The notes beneath the pieces are model-generated. The model ran no database searches. It saw only the letters and a list, made by a program, of their open reading frames with translations, and had not been told where the DNA came from. A DNA stretch of 64,000 nucleotides, taken from positions 89,632,257-89,696,256 of the forward strand of contig NC_135498.1 of the NCBI RefSeq assembly GCF_052857255.1, written 5' to 3'. Position numbers and translations under genes: made by a program. The DNA comes from Amblyomma americanum. Its lineage: Eukaryota > Arthropoda > Arachnida > Ixodida > Ixodidae. Positions 34,640 to 45,654 of this stretch are shown piece after piece; the stretch's first letter is position 1; each line of letters begins with the position of its first letter.

Positions 34640-35130
34640 TTCAGAGTCGCGACATGATCCATTCGTCTTACGGCGTTCACAATGCTTATCATCTTCGGTC
34701 CGAGGAAAGAGCCTGTCCCATACGTCTCCAACAATACGGTTCAATAGCTTCTAGAGCCAGCTGCGGCCACCTTATGCCCGCAAACTTTCATCGATTCTTC
34801 CAAATTAACTTTGTTCCTCCCCCTAGTATACGCTTACCTTCCCTTGCATGGGGAGGTAATCACATGCCTTGCCCATGGTCATTTCTTCTTGATCTTGACG
34901 AGAATGTCAGCAACTCACGCGTGTACCCAGATCCCATTTGCTATCTTCCAGGCTTGCGATGTTGCACCTGTCATTTTCTTTTTCGTAGTTAGCTAAATTA
35001 TCAACCTAAGTCGAACCCTTTACGTTACGCGTCAGGCCTCTGCCCCATTGGTGAGTACTGCGAGATGCAGCTGTTATATGGTTCTGTTTTAATAAAAAAA
35101 TCATACAGTACCTACCAAATGCGCTCCACT
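34640..35130 (-). mobile_element. RTE-like LINE 3' end, minus strand
   Basis: On the minus strand the sequence runs from a block encoding CISQYSPMGQR-like remnants of the conserved LPVLTYGAExW region (about 35050) through a lysine-rich stretch (GTCAAGATCAAGAAGAAATG, near 34895) to TTTGCGGGCATAAGGTGGCC and GCAGCTGGC (about 34768). That last block is the same one found at 49480-49515 in plus orientation. These are ordered pieces of the post-RT connection and C-terminus of a common tick RTE-like LINE. It faces the plus-strand fragment at 33365-34065. Confidence 0.6.
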
Positions 35131-35366
35131 CAGCTTTTATTCTGCTAGTTACAAGTCCTGAATTCTTGCTTATGAATTTTAATTGTGGAAAATGTGAAGT
35201 ACTGTAAGGTACTGCTGTGGCAGTACTAGAAAAATGTAAGTACCAAAAAAACTTGAGCCTGCCGAGGTAAGCGGAATCTTTTGATATGAGAAAAAATTGC
35301 TCTCAAACAGCTGCGAGCTAAAAAAATGCGCATTGCCTGTATTTCTTGGCATGTTTCATACTCGCG

Positions 35367-35700
35367 GTCCAGATTTGCTCATACGTGACCCCCTAGATTT
35401 GGCTATGCAGCGCGGCTAAGGCAGGGTTCAGCAAACTATACCTAAATGCCCTATTCCAGAATCGTAAGACTAACGTTCCCTCTAATCTCCGAGATGCGGT
35501 GGTAGTTTATTCGCTTATTTGCTGTCATCAGCCAGCTGTCCGGATTTGCTCATACGTGACCCCCTAGATTTGGCTATGCAGCGCGTCTAAGGCAGGTTTC
35601 AGCAAACTATACCTAAATGCTCTATTCCGGAATCGTAAGACTAAGGTGCCCTCTAATTTCCGAGATGCGATGCTAGTTTATTCGCTGTCGTCAGCACCCT
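35367..35700 (+). repeat. tandem duplication, 171-bp unit
   Basis: Two head-to-tail copies start at 35367 and 35538 with GTCC(A/G)GATTTGCTCATACG and end with CTGTCRTCAGC. Differences are few (roughly one in twelve positions, by eye), including a short extra TTATTTG in copy 1. No third copy. A recent local tandem duplication. Confidence 0.9.
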
Positions 35701-35796
35701 GTTTGTGTATATGTATGTAAGTATAGATTCAGACTTGCGTCACTCTGGGACTTTAAACCCTATAAAAGCAAACCAAAGAGTAGTAATGCTTAGTAC

Positions 35797-35905
35797 ATAA
35801 AACTAAACCAAACAATAGTAGTGATAGCATATAATTAGTTAACCTAAAAAGCTGTGCTTTACAGTGATTAAGTCTGTGGCAGACGAGAACGTAAGAGTTC
35901 TTGGG
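35797..35905 (+). repeat. dispersed direct repeat, copy 1
   Basis: Shares, in order, CATAAAAC, AACAATAGTAGTGAT-GC, CTGTGC-TTACAGTGAT-AAG, GACGAGAACGT and AGAG with 36800-36900, about 1 kb away in the same orientation. A GA-rich run (AGAGAGAGAG) follows in this copy. Confidence 0.55.
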
Positions 35906-36159
35906 GAGGGAGAGAGAGAGCTGGTGTTTCGCCCAAGACAATATAGAAACATCTCCAACGACTAGGTTGGCAATACATTTGTAATAAAAAATTTGCAGTG
36001 GTTTAGCTCGGCTTTGCCGGGATAAACGTAGCGAAAGCTAAGACATAGCATGGTTAGCCTTGGTTAATCTTGATTGCATTTCCAGATTAGTCTGGTTGTC
36101 TAGCAATGTTATTGTCGCATCAAAGACGCCACAACTGTGGTTGCGGCGCACGCGAGCTC

Positions 36160-36333
36160 TCCTTTTCAATCCTCCGACATGTTATCAGGCATGCGACGCA
36201 GCTGGCGAAGCGAGCGGAGGCGAGCGCAATGACGAGAAACGCGAATGTGTCGTCGTACCAAACGGCGGCGGCGGCGAGCCGTGCGGTGTGACGTCATGCT
36301 AGATAGCGCGGCGAGCGCGCAAAGCAAAGTAAC
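36160..36333. other. CG-rich patch with a cAMP-response-like palindrome
   Basis: GC-rich segment with GGCGGCGGCGG and a TGACGTCA palindrome (36290-36297). It lies directly before a SINE tail fragment. It may be regulatory or repeat-derived; nothing in it is translated convincingly. Confidence 0.3.
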
Positions 36334-36405
36334 CATCTCACATTTCTCGGTGGACACCCGAACCGCGCCGTGAAGGAAGGGATAAAGGAGGGAGGGAAAG
36401 AAGTG
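36334..36405 (-). mobile_element. Ruka-like SINE 3' tail fragment
   Basis: CTCACATTTCTCGGTGGACA, then CCCGAACCGCGCCGTGAAGG and AAGGGATAAAGGAGGGAGGG are the minus-strand 3' tail also seen at 54703 and 55036. The body and head are absent. Confidence 0.7.
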
Positions 36406-36799
36406 AAAACTGAAAATTGAAAGTTGCATTTTCGGGAAAGGCGTGGCGCTGCGAAGCGGCATAACACCTCTGGCTCGGTGCTACTAGTGGCGCATGCGCA
36501 CTTGTGACTAGGGAGCGAGAGAAAGAGAAATATCAGCGGCGAGGCGCACGTTGTGACGTAATGTGTCTCCTCGGAGTGCGGCCATGGCGAAATCGCAAGT
36601 TCACGGCCAGTAAACTTCTCGATTTAAAACAGACGCGGTGAAGAAACTAATTTTCTTGACATTTCGGCCGAGGACCGTTCAACATCTCAAGAATCAACCG
36701 AGATGTCCGTGTAATGTCGGATTGCAGTGCATGCCAAAAAAACCCCAGGTGGTAGCAATTCTTCAGAGCCCGTCTACAACGGCGTCCCTCATAGACTCA

Positions 36800-36900
36800 G
36801 CGCATAAAACAAAACGAAATACAGTAGTGATGGCTTAGATAAATTGCAAACCTGTGCATTACAGTGATCAAGTTTGTCGCCGACGAGAACGTCAGAGATC
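36800..36900 (+). repeat. dispersed direct repeat, copy 2
   Basis: Partner of 35797-35905, ending with GACGAGAACGTCAGAG. A GCGCATGCGCA palindrome (36490-36500) lies about 300 bp upstream of this copy. Confidence 0.5.
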
Positions 36901-37205
36901 GGGGCCACAGTCGTCGTTTAGAGGGCTTCAAGCTAATGACAATATGTGCAACTTCAAGGAAGGGGCTGAGGTCGATAAGTCCAGCAGTTCATTTAGGCCT
37001 ATCTCTGGTGTTTATTCCTTGGTCATCGCGTATTGCTTAGCAAGCACTATGATTAAATGATTGGGTGAGTTAGGTGCACAAGGCCATCGGCACATTTTCA
37101 ACAACTCACCCTTTTCTTGCATCCGGTGCGCTGTCGGAGGAAGAAACGAAATTCGGACTTTAACGCCATGGACAATATCGGGGATACGAAACAGCACCCC
37201 CAAAA

Positions 37206-38316
37206 TGCAAAACGCTAGTGGAGGCAGCAGAGAACACCGACGGCAACCTCCTCACACACCCAGACACTCAAACCAGAATCGGAAACGGCGTTAGTACCGA
37301 CACATGCCCCGACCTCACGCTCATACGAGGAGAGGAACAAGCAGTGTGGGAGAACCTGTTAGAGAACCTGAGTAGTGACCACTATATACTCAAGACGCAA
37401 GTAACCTCGGACAGGCTAAAGCGTCAGCTGGGATTGCGAAAAATTACGGACTGAAGCACTTTTCGAGGCAGGCGATGGGAATCTCGCCCAGAACGGGATC
37501 CAACTGATAGAAGAGTAGGGAAACATGCTCAAGGCAAAACAGCGCTAGTACACCAAAGAAATCACGCGAACGACGCAGACACCCGAAATAGACGCCAGGC
37601 TGCTCAAGCTGTGGAGACCTAGGCGCGGGCTCACCAATTGGTGGACGAAACAAAAGTACAACAGGAAGCTAAACCTTAAGATCGCAGAAGTCACAGCGAA
37701 AGCAGAGGAGTACGCGACGCAATTAGCAAGGCAAAATTGGCAGCAATTCAGCGACTCTCTCAGCGGAACTTTGAGCACAGCAAGGACGTGGCATATCCTC
37801 AAGGCTCTCATAGATCCGACCAAGACTAAGGCAGAAAACAACAACGCCATTAACTGGTTCATCCACCAGTTCGAGGGACCAGACTCGGAACTCCTGGAGA
37901 AGGTACGCGTTAAGTGCTTCGGGGGCACAAATACAGCAGCTTACGCAGAGCGCTACCGGGGAAGAGAAAACGGTAACCTGGACACACCCATCACGCGGGA
38001 AGAGGTCTACGCAGCGATTCGAAACCCAACCAGAAACACGGCCGCGGGTGCAGACAAGACCAGTAACGCCATCATCCGCAACCTCAGTGATGACTTAGTC
38101 GCAGAATTAACAGATTTTCCCAGCAAACACTTCGAAGTTGAGACCGTCCCCGAGGAGTGGAAGCATGCGGAGGTAGTCATGACTCCTAAACCGAGTAAGA
38201 AACTGCAAATTGAGAACCTCACACCGATCACGCTCACATCGTGCCTGGGAAAGCTATACGAACGAGTGGTGACGCTGAGAATACTACAGTACATGGAGCT
38301 TCACCGCAATCGCTTC
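37206..38316 (+). mobile_element. LINE A, 5' part (endonuclease end and RT start)
   Basis: This part begins inside the endonuclease: LVEAAENTDGNLL, then STDTCPDLTL and LSSDHYIL, where the TPDLT-like and SDH motifs are the catalytic end of an APE-type endonuclease. A linker with tryptophans and lysines follows, then the RT start (ITREEVYAAIRNPTRNTAAG, then VPEEWKHAEVVMTPKP and LTSCLGKLYERV). It breaks off at about 38316 after LRILQYMEL, where LINE B begins. The matching continuation resumes at about 42616. Frame changes near 37455 and 37700 disable it. Same general LINE class as LINE B (RNase-H-bearing). Confidence 0.85.
37771..38310 (+). pseudogene. LINE A reverse transcriptase N-terminal segment
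   Basis: One frame carries HILKALIDPTKTKAE, a linker, TPITREEVYAAIRNPTRNTA, then AAGADKTSNAIIRNL (the PG(x)D(x)I block, with the usual proline replaced), VPEEWKHAEVVMTPKPSKK and LTPITLTSCLGKLYE. These are RT blocks 0 to 2. The palm with the catalytic aspartates is missing from this copy altogether. The frame stays open past 38316 only by running into LINE B. Confidence 0.85.
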
Positions 38317-38329
38317 ACCGCAACAGCAC

Positions 38330-38994
38330 ACCTACCGCACACCGGAGCGAGACGCGGCCCGCTCCAGCTTTTGTCGCTCCAGCAAGTCTCGCTCATCGTC
38401 TCGTCGCCGCCAGAACCAACAGCCTCCACAACTTTCCTGGACAGACAGAGCAGCAGAAAACAGGCTCAAAGCTACCAGCAATCCCTTAACCCCCCCGCCC
38501 ACACAGTTGGACCCCCGTGACCGGGAGCTCCAGGCCCTGCGAGAGGAGGCGAGTCGTCTTACCTCTCATCAAGAAGCACACCTCCACCCCTGTACCGCTT
38601 CCGCCAATAGACCCTCCCACTCAACCCATGCTGCTGCCTCGAACAGCCACTTATATCATGGAACAGTCGGACTCCCAACGCCGCACCTCTCCCCCACCCA
38701 AGAAAAAACGCACAAAAGTGCACCCACCCGTCACCCAGACCGACCTTCAATGTCTAGTCTCGCATGGACGCTAACCTCGCCGAAATGAACGTGCGTCTAG
38801 AAGAAAAATTCAATCACCTCATCGACCACCTGTCCCAGAGCTTCGAGCAACGAATTGAAGCGGCATTTACGCGCATGGTGCACATCCTTGAGATGGGTCT
38901 TGCACAGTACGACACCCGCCTCCAAACAATAGAGCAGGCCCTTCCCTCCCAATCCCCTCAATCCCAATCCCCTCCATCAATCCCGCCCGCCTAG
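38330..38994 (+). pseudogene. LINE B ORF1 (gag-like), C-terminal part
   Basis: The frames overlap: the early part is serine/arginine-rich, then DRELQALREEASRLTS gives a coiled-coil-like heptad stretch. A PPPKKKRTKVHPP basic patch follows, and the last frame (38764-38994) encodes NLAEMNVRLEEKFNHLIDHL, another amphipathic helix, ending in a proline/serine/glutamine-rich tail. ORF1 of such LINEs makes the RNA-binding nucleocapsid-like protein. No CCHC knuckle is present in what remains. At least two frame changes. Confidence 0.65.
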
Positions 38995-39039
38995 CCCACA
39001 GAACCCCCTACCCAACCCACCTTCCCTCACCCCACGCAA

Positions 39040-40371
39040 GCTACAATATGGCGGGACGACCACCTAATTCCTTAGAACTGCCGCCGCTTCAAGGGCAAGC
39101 GCGCACCCCTCCAACTCCTCCTCCCCACACTTCTCACGGCACATATCCTCCTCCTTCAGAACACACGTGCCCCTGCCACACTTCCTAATTACAAATCCGC
39201 TCACCCGGACTCAACGAATACACCCAGGGCTTCCACACTCATACATCGCTTCATTGCACAGAAAACGCATCAGATCACCTCTCGAGATGCCTTTCGTGAT
39301 CCCAGAAATCATACCAGATGCACACTGCACACAATCTATTTTTATTTCAAATACATAGCCCACCGTGTCATCCGATGGCTTCATTGGAAACGCTACTGCG
39401 CGATCTCCATCGTATTGCAGGCAAGCATCCATTGATTATCAGAGGGGACTTCAACAGTCATATACTGACTGGGGCTATCGCATCACCACGGGAAGAGGAA
39501 GGCGACTCTGGTCCTTGGTACAAGAGCTCCGCCTCACAATACACAACTTTAACACTCCCACGAGAATTGGCAACAGTGTCAGCGCTGACACCAGCCCGGA
39601 CTTGACACCGAGCCGCAACCTTGCGGGTATTACGTGGTACACAAAGCATCACACATTATGGAGCGATCATTACATCCTCTCCTCTACAGTACCGTACAAA
39701 GAACGACCCTTCACCTAACACACAGACTCACCAACTGGGATGCGGTCCGCGCCACACGGGCGGCCCTTCCTGGCACTCCCATTACAGACATCGATCGGTG
39801 GGTGACACCACTCATGAACGATGTCTCCGCACACACTCGAGCCCTTGACACCACACCAGATACGCCCACCCTCGACAACCGCCTGGACCACCTATGGGAG
39901 GCCCATCATAGCATCCTAGAGCAATGGAAAGGGCAAAAGCTCAATCGGACCCCTAAAAAGCTGCTAGCTGCAATGCAAACACAAATTTCAGAGCACTCTG
40001 AGGAGCTCTGCCGATCCAACTGGGGACAGAATTGCGACAGTATGGCTGGCAATCTGTCCTCCAAACGCAGTTGGCAACTCCTCTGTCCCTTAACCCCACG
40101 CAATCCAAAACAGCCACACAACACCACGTCACACGCCTCATATGCAGGACCGACCTTTCTCCCGCCGCGCTCATCGACATACTTAGGGACACACATACAA
40201 CTCCCGCTACCTCAAACCCCCTTCCCCTATGTCGGCACCCAGAATGCCAATCTCGACGGGGAGATTATGGTAGCAGAAGTCAGAGCAGCCCTCATGACTC
40301 TCCGCTTTAACTCCACTCCAGGAGTTGACCGTATCTCCTATAGTATGCTTCGCAATTCGGACGATCAGTAG
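39040..40371 (+). pseudogene. LINE B endonuclease and linker
   Basis: Readable blocks are the IIRGDFNSH motif (39438-39465), matching the conserved GDFN of APE-type endonucleases that nick the target DNA, and then ITTGRGRRLWSLVQELRLTI, SADTSPDLTPS and WSDHYIL, the TPDLT/SDH end of the domain. The frame from 39634 continues through a tryptophan-rich linker to LMTLRFNSTPGVDRISYSML, the first RT block. Frame switches near 39460 and 39620 and an in-frame stop at 40369-40371 interrupt it. Confidence 0.8.
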
Positions 40372-41390
40372 ATTGCCCAGCTCACGGGGTACTTCAATAC
40401 ATGCTGGCAGGAGGGCACCGTTCCGCACTCCTGGAGTCACGCCAATGTCTTATTCATTCCCAAGCCCAACAAACCCCTTACACCTGCAAATCTTCGATCT
40501 CACTAACATCATGTGTGGGCAAGCTTTTGTACCACGTCGCCCTCGCCCGACTCACCCAACACATGACGGAGCAAGACCTCTACCCGCACATCATGGTGGG
40601 CTTCCGCCCCACCTGTCAGCACAGGACGCCATGGTACAGCTCACACAGGATATTTTTGACCCCCTCATACTGGCCCACACAAAAGCTGTCCTCGTCTTGG
40701 ATCTCTCCAAGGCCTTTGATCGCCTAGACCATCAAGCGATCATGGCGGCACTCTTCCCCTTGAACATAGGTGAACGTATGTACACCTATATTGAAGCATT
40801 CCTTACTAAACGAACGGCCGAAATTCACTTCGGTCCCCACACAACCCACCCATACACCCTTGGTGGGGTTTGCACCTCCCAGGGATCTGTCCTCTCCCCT
40901 TTCCTCTTCAATGCCACCCTCATCCCCCTTGCCAGCAAACTACAAACCATCCCTCACCTTCGGCATACACTCTATGCTGATGATATCACTCTATGAAGCA
41001 CCCATAGCAGTGATGGAGACAGTACTCTGCAGCCGGCAGCTACCCTCACCCAAACACATGCGCGGAGTATCAGACTCTCATGCTCTCTTAACAAGTAGGA
41101 GCTCCTCATACTCCGCCCCAGAACCCGAAACTGCCCCACAGCCCCCATAACCGTGACATTGGAAAACCGGTACATCCCGGAGGTGCACACTCTCCGGGTA
41201 CTGGGCCTCCACATCCAGAACAACGGGAACAACACTCTCACCATCCAGAAACTCAAGCAGACGGCGGTGTCGATATCGCACATAATCCGCCCAGTTTCTG
41301 GACACCAGCGGGGCATGAAGGAGCATAATCTATGTCGTGCCATTCATGCCTTCCTCCTGCGGCGCTTTCTCTTCACGCCCCCTTCCTGAA
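40372..41390 (+). pseudogene. LINE B reverse transcriptase core
   Basis: The frames carry VPHSWSHANVLFIPKPNKP, SLTSCVGKLLYH, the GFRP block, VLVLDLSKAFDRLDH (motif A with its catalytic aspartate), SQGSVLSPFLFN and HTLYADDITL (motif C with YADD at about 40972-40983). After a stop at 40994-40996 comes LRVLGLHIQNNGN, the block following the palm. The catalytic residues are still present although the frame is broken several times. Confidence 0.88.
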
Positions 41391-41739
41391 ACTCCAGGAC
41401 ACAGAAATCTGCACCCTAGATGCCATGAACTGAACAGCATTTAAGACACCACTACACCTAAACCTAAATACCTTAACAGAAAAACTCCTTCAGCTAGGCC
41501 TACACAACACGATAGGTCAGCTTATCGAGGCCCACAGACAGATACAATACATACGTCTTGCGAGAACCACCACCGGTAGACACATCCTCTCGCACCCTCG
41601 GCATCCGGATACCAGCCACGGATACCACACAGCTCCAGATCCCCTACCACATTCACCGCGAACTACTTGTTAAACCTCTCCCCAAAAACATGCACCCCAC
41701 CTACCCCGAACGCCGCAGTAGAGCTCGCGCACGGGCGCT

Positions 41740-42530
41740 CCAGAAACACTATGGCATGGAACCGGTTTCTGTGTGGGTGGATGCCGCATGCACAGGCGAG
41801 GACGCGGTTGTAGCCATCATGAACCCCTCCCTACAACCCATTGCCACCCTTCACATATCACCCACTGCCCCTTCGGAGGAGACTGAAGAGGCCGCTATTG
41901 CCATAGCCATCACGCGCACGGAGGTCCAGTATATACTATAGGATGCCAAAACTGCCCTAATTTTCGCATGCGGGAGAGTTAACGTCCCTGCGTTTAGCAT
42001 ACTGAAATCTCTCGCCGCACACCTGCCCCGCCACATGGCGCTCATATGGGTGCCTGTCCACTCCGGGAATCCCGGAAACGAGGTTGCCAACGCTTTAGCC
42101 CGATGTTCTCTCAACCGGGCACCGGCGGCCTCCTATCTGGGGTTCTCGCGGGAGCGCATGCGTTCCTTCAGTGAATTGACGCAGGCCTGCAAAGCGCAGC
42201 GTCGGCTGTACTCCCCACTCCATCCCTCCCTCGACAATTACCATCAGAAACTTTGGAGGCGGCTCCAAACACACACACCTTATCCTCCCCTTATATACGG
42301 TCGCGCTATCGCCAAGTCCACACAAACCCCTCCTGTACCCTCTGCCACCACCCCAAAGCTACTCTCTATCATACCATTTTCCTCTGCACGGCGGATCCTC
42401 CCCCACAGGGCCTGGAGCACCTTACCACTTGGGAGGCTTGGGAGACCCTACTGCGTTCCGAGGACCCCGCAAAGCAAGCTATCACCACAGGCCGGGCTGC
42501 CAGCGTCGTGAGCCTCCGGGACATAAACAC
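41740..42530 (+). pseudogene. LINE B RNase H and zinc knuckle
   Basis: VSVWVDAACTGEDAVVAIMN starts RNase H (first aspartate present), TEEAAIAIAI gives the glutamate helix, and LIWVPVHSGNPGNEVANALA is the HxGxxGNExA end with the final aspartate changed to asparagine. A stop at 41939-41941 splits the domain. Downstream, CTLCHHPKATLYHTIFLC is the C-terminal zinc knuckle and TWEAWETLLRSEDPAKQ the last conserved block. Confidence 0.85.
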
Positions 42531-43182
42531 GTTTGAATGCAGTGGGGCCATGCGGGGGCCCAAGGAGCTGCGCGTCCAAAACTCCCGTGTGCCTATTAAA
42601 GTTTCCACCACCATCCCTACCAGCGACGAGTTAAAACTTAACGTCTACCTCGAAAGGAAGCCGATACCGGAAAAGACGCTCAACAGAATCCTCGGAATGT
42701 GGATGCAGTCAAACCAACAATGCACCCACACCCTCACCCTACTCAAAGCATCCACCCTACAAGTGGCCCGCATGATGACGCGCATCTCACACAGACGCCA
42801 TGGCATTCGAGTCCAGGACACACTCAAGCTGGTCTGAAGCCTGGTGGTAAGCCGAGTGGCATACAGCCTCCCCTACTACAATCCCATCAAGAGTGAGGCA
42901 CAACAGGCGGACGCGATTCTACGCAAAGCCTACAAAACCGCACTCCAGCTTCCCCACAACACCTCAACCGAAAAGCTCCTAGCTTTAGGACTACACAACA
43001 CCTTCGAGGGATTGAGAGAGGGACAACTAGTCTCCCAACTGCGCAGACTACAGTAGACCCCATCTGGCAGGGAGCTAATGAAGAAAGTAGGCTGCGCCGA
43101 TCAACTTTAAGATATACAGAGTACCGAAACAATTCGAGACGAGTATCGCAACACACTAAAAGTAGCACCCATACTCAGGAAC

Positions 43183-43640
43183 ATGGATCCCAACCCACAC
43201 AAAGCACGCAGAGATGCGAGGGTTGAATACCTACAGAAGACACTAGTACCCCAAGAAACGACGGTATACGTGGACGCAGCAACATACGCCAGAGCAGCGG
43301 GGCAGAGCAACAGCAACGCGGTAGCAACGGTGACTGATTCGAACCTGCGCAAGATAACCCGCGCATCACTACAAGACGGTACGATAGTCGAGGCTGAAGA
43401 AGCGGCCGTCGCTCTAGCGGCAGCGGTGGGCTATCGGTCTATACGGTCTCTAACAATCCTTACAGACTCACAAACGGCATGCCGCAACTACCTGCGCGGC
43501 TGAAAAGGGTACGGAGTGCTCCACATACTCCGCCAGGGAGATTACATAACACAAGGAAAACCAAACGAAGGACCAATTAGGCATACGATAGTATGGACTC
43601 CGGGACTCACGGCTGTGGCAGGGAACGAAGAGGCGGACAG
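43183..43640 (+). pseudogene. LINE A RNase H
   Basis: TTVYVDAATYARAAGQSNSN provides the first catalytic aspartate, EAEEAAVALAAAVG the glutamate helix, SLTILTDSQTACRNYL the second aspartate. After a TGA at 43501-43503 the same frame runs on to TIVWTPGLTAVAGNEEADRI, where the usual histidine of HxGxxGNExAD is replaced by leucine while the last aspartate remains. Confidence 0.85.
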
Positions 43641-43862
43641 GATAGCTCGAGGGTACACTTTTACCGAGCATCCAACGTAGGCGACCTCCACGGGTCCGAA
43701 ACTGTACCCAAAGGCTATTCGGCGATACTAAATTACTTGAAGGGCTGCAGAAGGCGGTATCCACCACCGCCTAACTCCCTTAGCAGAGAGGACTCAGTCG
43801 CGTGGAGGCAGCTACAAACGGGCTCGTACCCAAACCCAAACGTACACAGCAAAAAGTATCCC

Positions 43863-44061
43863 AAACAATAAAGGACAAATGTCCCTGGTGCCACGAAACA
43901 CCCACGCTGTATCACATATCGTGGGCATGCCAGAAAATAGACGTGGTACCCGTTATATGAAACACGAGTGGGGAGCAATGGGAGGGAGTGCTCTCAAGCG
44001 ATCGCCGGTCGACCAAGAAGGTCTGATTCGACGAGTACAACTGGCAGCAGCATACAGCTGA
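43863..44061 (+). pseudogene. LINE A zinc knuckle and C-terminus
   Basis: In one frame KCPWCHETPTLYHISWACQ is a C-x2-C-x7-H-x4-C knuckle like those at 1.9, 42.35 and 61.65 kb. In the next frame SPVDQEGLIRRVQLAAAYS is the terminal block before the stop at 44059-44061. The UTR and tail follow. Confidence 0.8.
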
Positions 44062-44173
44062 ACCCTGGACTAAGGGCAACCGACCGTTCTGCACGATGAT
44101 GGACGAAGCGATCTAAAGACCGCAGAAGACTAGCGGATCTAGAGCTCAATAAAGTTTTTCACTTACTCACTCG

Positions 44174-44825
44174 GCAATGTCCGGCGCCAGCCACTTGGTG
44201 GGGGCGCTGTCTGGAGGAGCTGGTGTCGGTGCTCTCACCCTCCGCTCCAAGGATCAGCCTGACATGAGCAGACGTCGCTTCTTCAGGACACAGCTGTAAT
44301 ATGAGAGAAGGGGACCGAGCAAGGCTGCTTCGCATTCTAGAAAATCCAACGTCATGACCAGCCGGGGGCTATCACGCGTCATACGATGAATGGAGGAGCT
44401 CTATTTGAGTTAGTGAAGAAACTATTTTCAATAAAACATCGGCATGCTTTCAGAGCAAGTCACGTCTGAGGGGAGCATGACACTCGCGCAATTGCAGTCA
44501 ACTGTGAATCATCTAATGGCGAGTTTTAATTGGTTAGTTTTGGACATACAGGTGAAGCGACGAATTGAGCACTATAAGCAGGGATGCCGCTATATAAATT
44601 ACCTGTGTTTCAACCTAGTAAGACGCGCGAAAGCTTTTTTAAGCATGGTTAAACATCGTTTAGTTTTTAAACCTTATTGAATACTAATGAATACATCGTC
44701 GAAGCACTAATTGCGGCCCAATGATTACCCGTGGCTTTGTGTGAGTTAAGAACGCGCCACTTTTTACATAGCAAACGGCGTTGTCACACGATTTCCGGCA
44801 GCTGCGAGACTACCGTCGGCTCCAC
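44174..44825. other. unassigned sequence
   Basis: Nothing recognised. The first 120 bp are GC-rich and may belong to another old element. Confidence 0.3.
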
Positions 44826-45070
44826 ATGAGCCGCTGTGGCGAGGTGCAACGAGTCACGTGATTCGATAGTTGCGAGGCCAGCGAGCGGAGTCTGCGCAAC
44901 GCGCGCAGCTGTGGCGAGATTAGCGAGTCACGTGACATGACGTCAGAGCCAAGCCCCGCTCCTCCTGGTTTGAAGGTCTATTTTCATAGCCACATGACTT
45001 TCAGCTTAGTACGGGAGGAGTAGAGGTTTCGCTCTAGAAGCTACAACTTTCGCTCTAGAACCTACAACGA
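44826..45070 (+). repeat. short direct repeats with TCACGTGA sites
   Basis: GCTGTGGCGAG-T-A-CGAGTCACGTGA occurs twice (around 44830-44861 and 44907-44941). Each carries the palindrome TCACGTGA, an E-box of the bHLH-zip type, and the second is followed by TGACGTCA. At 45028-45068 the 21-bp unit TTCGCTCTAGAAGCTACAAC is repeated in tandem with one change. Promoter-like, but no transcript is assigned. Confidence 0.5.
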
Positions 45071-45654
45071 ACAACATGACTGTGCAGGGAAGAAATTCCA
45101 GCTGCCTCCTCCTCCTCTTTCGCACTGCAACAGCCCAGTGAGGGCGACTGACATGACGTGAGGCGGGACCACAGTCTATCAGTGGATAAATTATGCCCGT
45201 TTCATGAAATGGAGCCTAACATGAGGAAAGTCAGTGAAGAAGCTTAATGCCTTCACAGTCATCTCTCCTTGCAGGGCTGGGGCGCACTTCAGGCCGTACT
45301 TCAGGCGGTAAGCTTCATTCAAGGCGGCTGAGAATATCTGGCGGTTCCATTCGGTACAGGTAGCAATGCGAATCTAACCGGCCTAGAGAGAACTGCGGCC
45401 AGCGACCTCGGCTACCGGGCGGCCTTCAGTAGATTGCTCGGTTATTCCAACTCCGCAGCCCTTTTGAAGCACGACACCAGAAGCGTCATACTTCAAGGAA
45501 TAGCGTTGCACTAGAGAACCTGCACGGGACTTTGCTAACTGTCACATTCCAGAATCGCTGCGAAAGCTTACATTGTCCACTGTGGAAGGGCGTTACAAGA
45601 AACGTCGGGAAAGAACCCCTCCTTCTGCATGAACTGAACAAGTAAAATACACTT

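Larger units (their letters stand above)
38325..42615 (+). mobile_element. LINE B, nested in LINE A
   Basis: A nearly complete, decayed non-LTR retrotransposon in the same orientation as its host. In order: ORF1 end (38330-38994), endonuclease (39040-39700), linker, RT with YADD at about 40975, RNase H (41760-42115), zinc knuckle (42330-42390) and a 3' UTR ending CTATTAAAGTTTCCACCACC near 42610. That tail matches the AATAAA-(G)TTTYCACCACC ending of LINE A-type elements. ORF1 begins without its N-terminus, so the copy is slightly 5'-truncated. Many stops and shifts make it inactive. It replaced the central RT region of LINE A. Confidence 0.88.
42616..44173 (+). mobile_element. LINE A, 3' part (RT thumb, RNase H, zinc knuckle, tail)
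   Basis: LINE A resumes with DELKLNVYLERKPIPEKTLN and RILGMWMQSN, the block right after the RT catalytic core, then the thumb (RVAYSLPYYNPIKSEAQQA), RNase H and the zinc knuckle. It ends at AATAAAGTTTTTCACTTACT and CACTC (44148-44173), a perfect LINE tail of this group. Compared with a full element about 150 RT residues, including motif A and YADD, are missing between 38316 and 42616. A nonsense codon at 42835-42837, another at 43054-43056 and shifts after 43500 disable it. Confidence 0.87.

Noticed and set aside
38330..38994. host gene with coiled coil
   Set aside because: Its position directly before the LINE B endonuclease, orientation and decay show it is the LINE ORF1.
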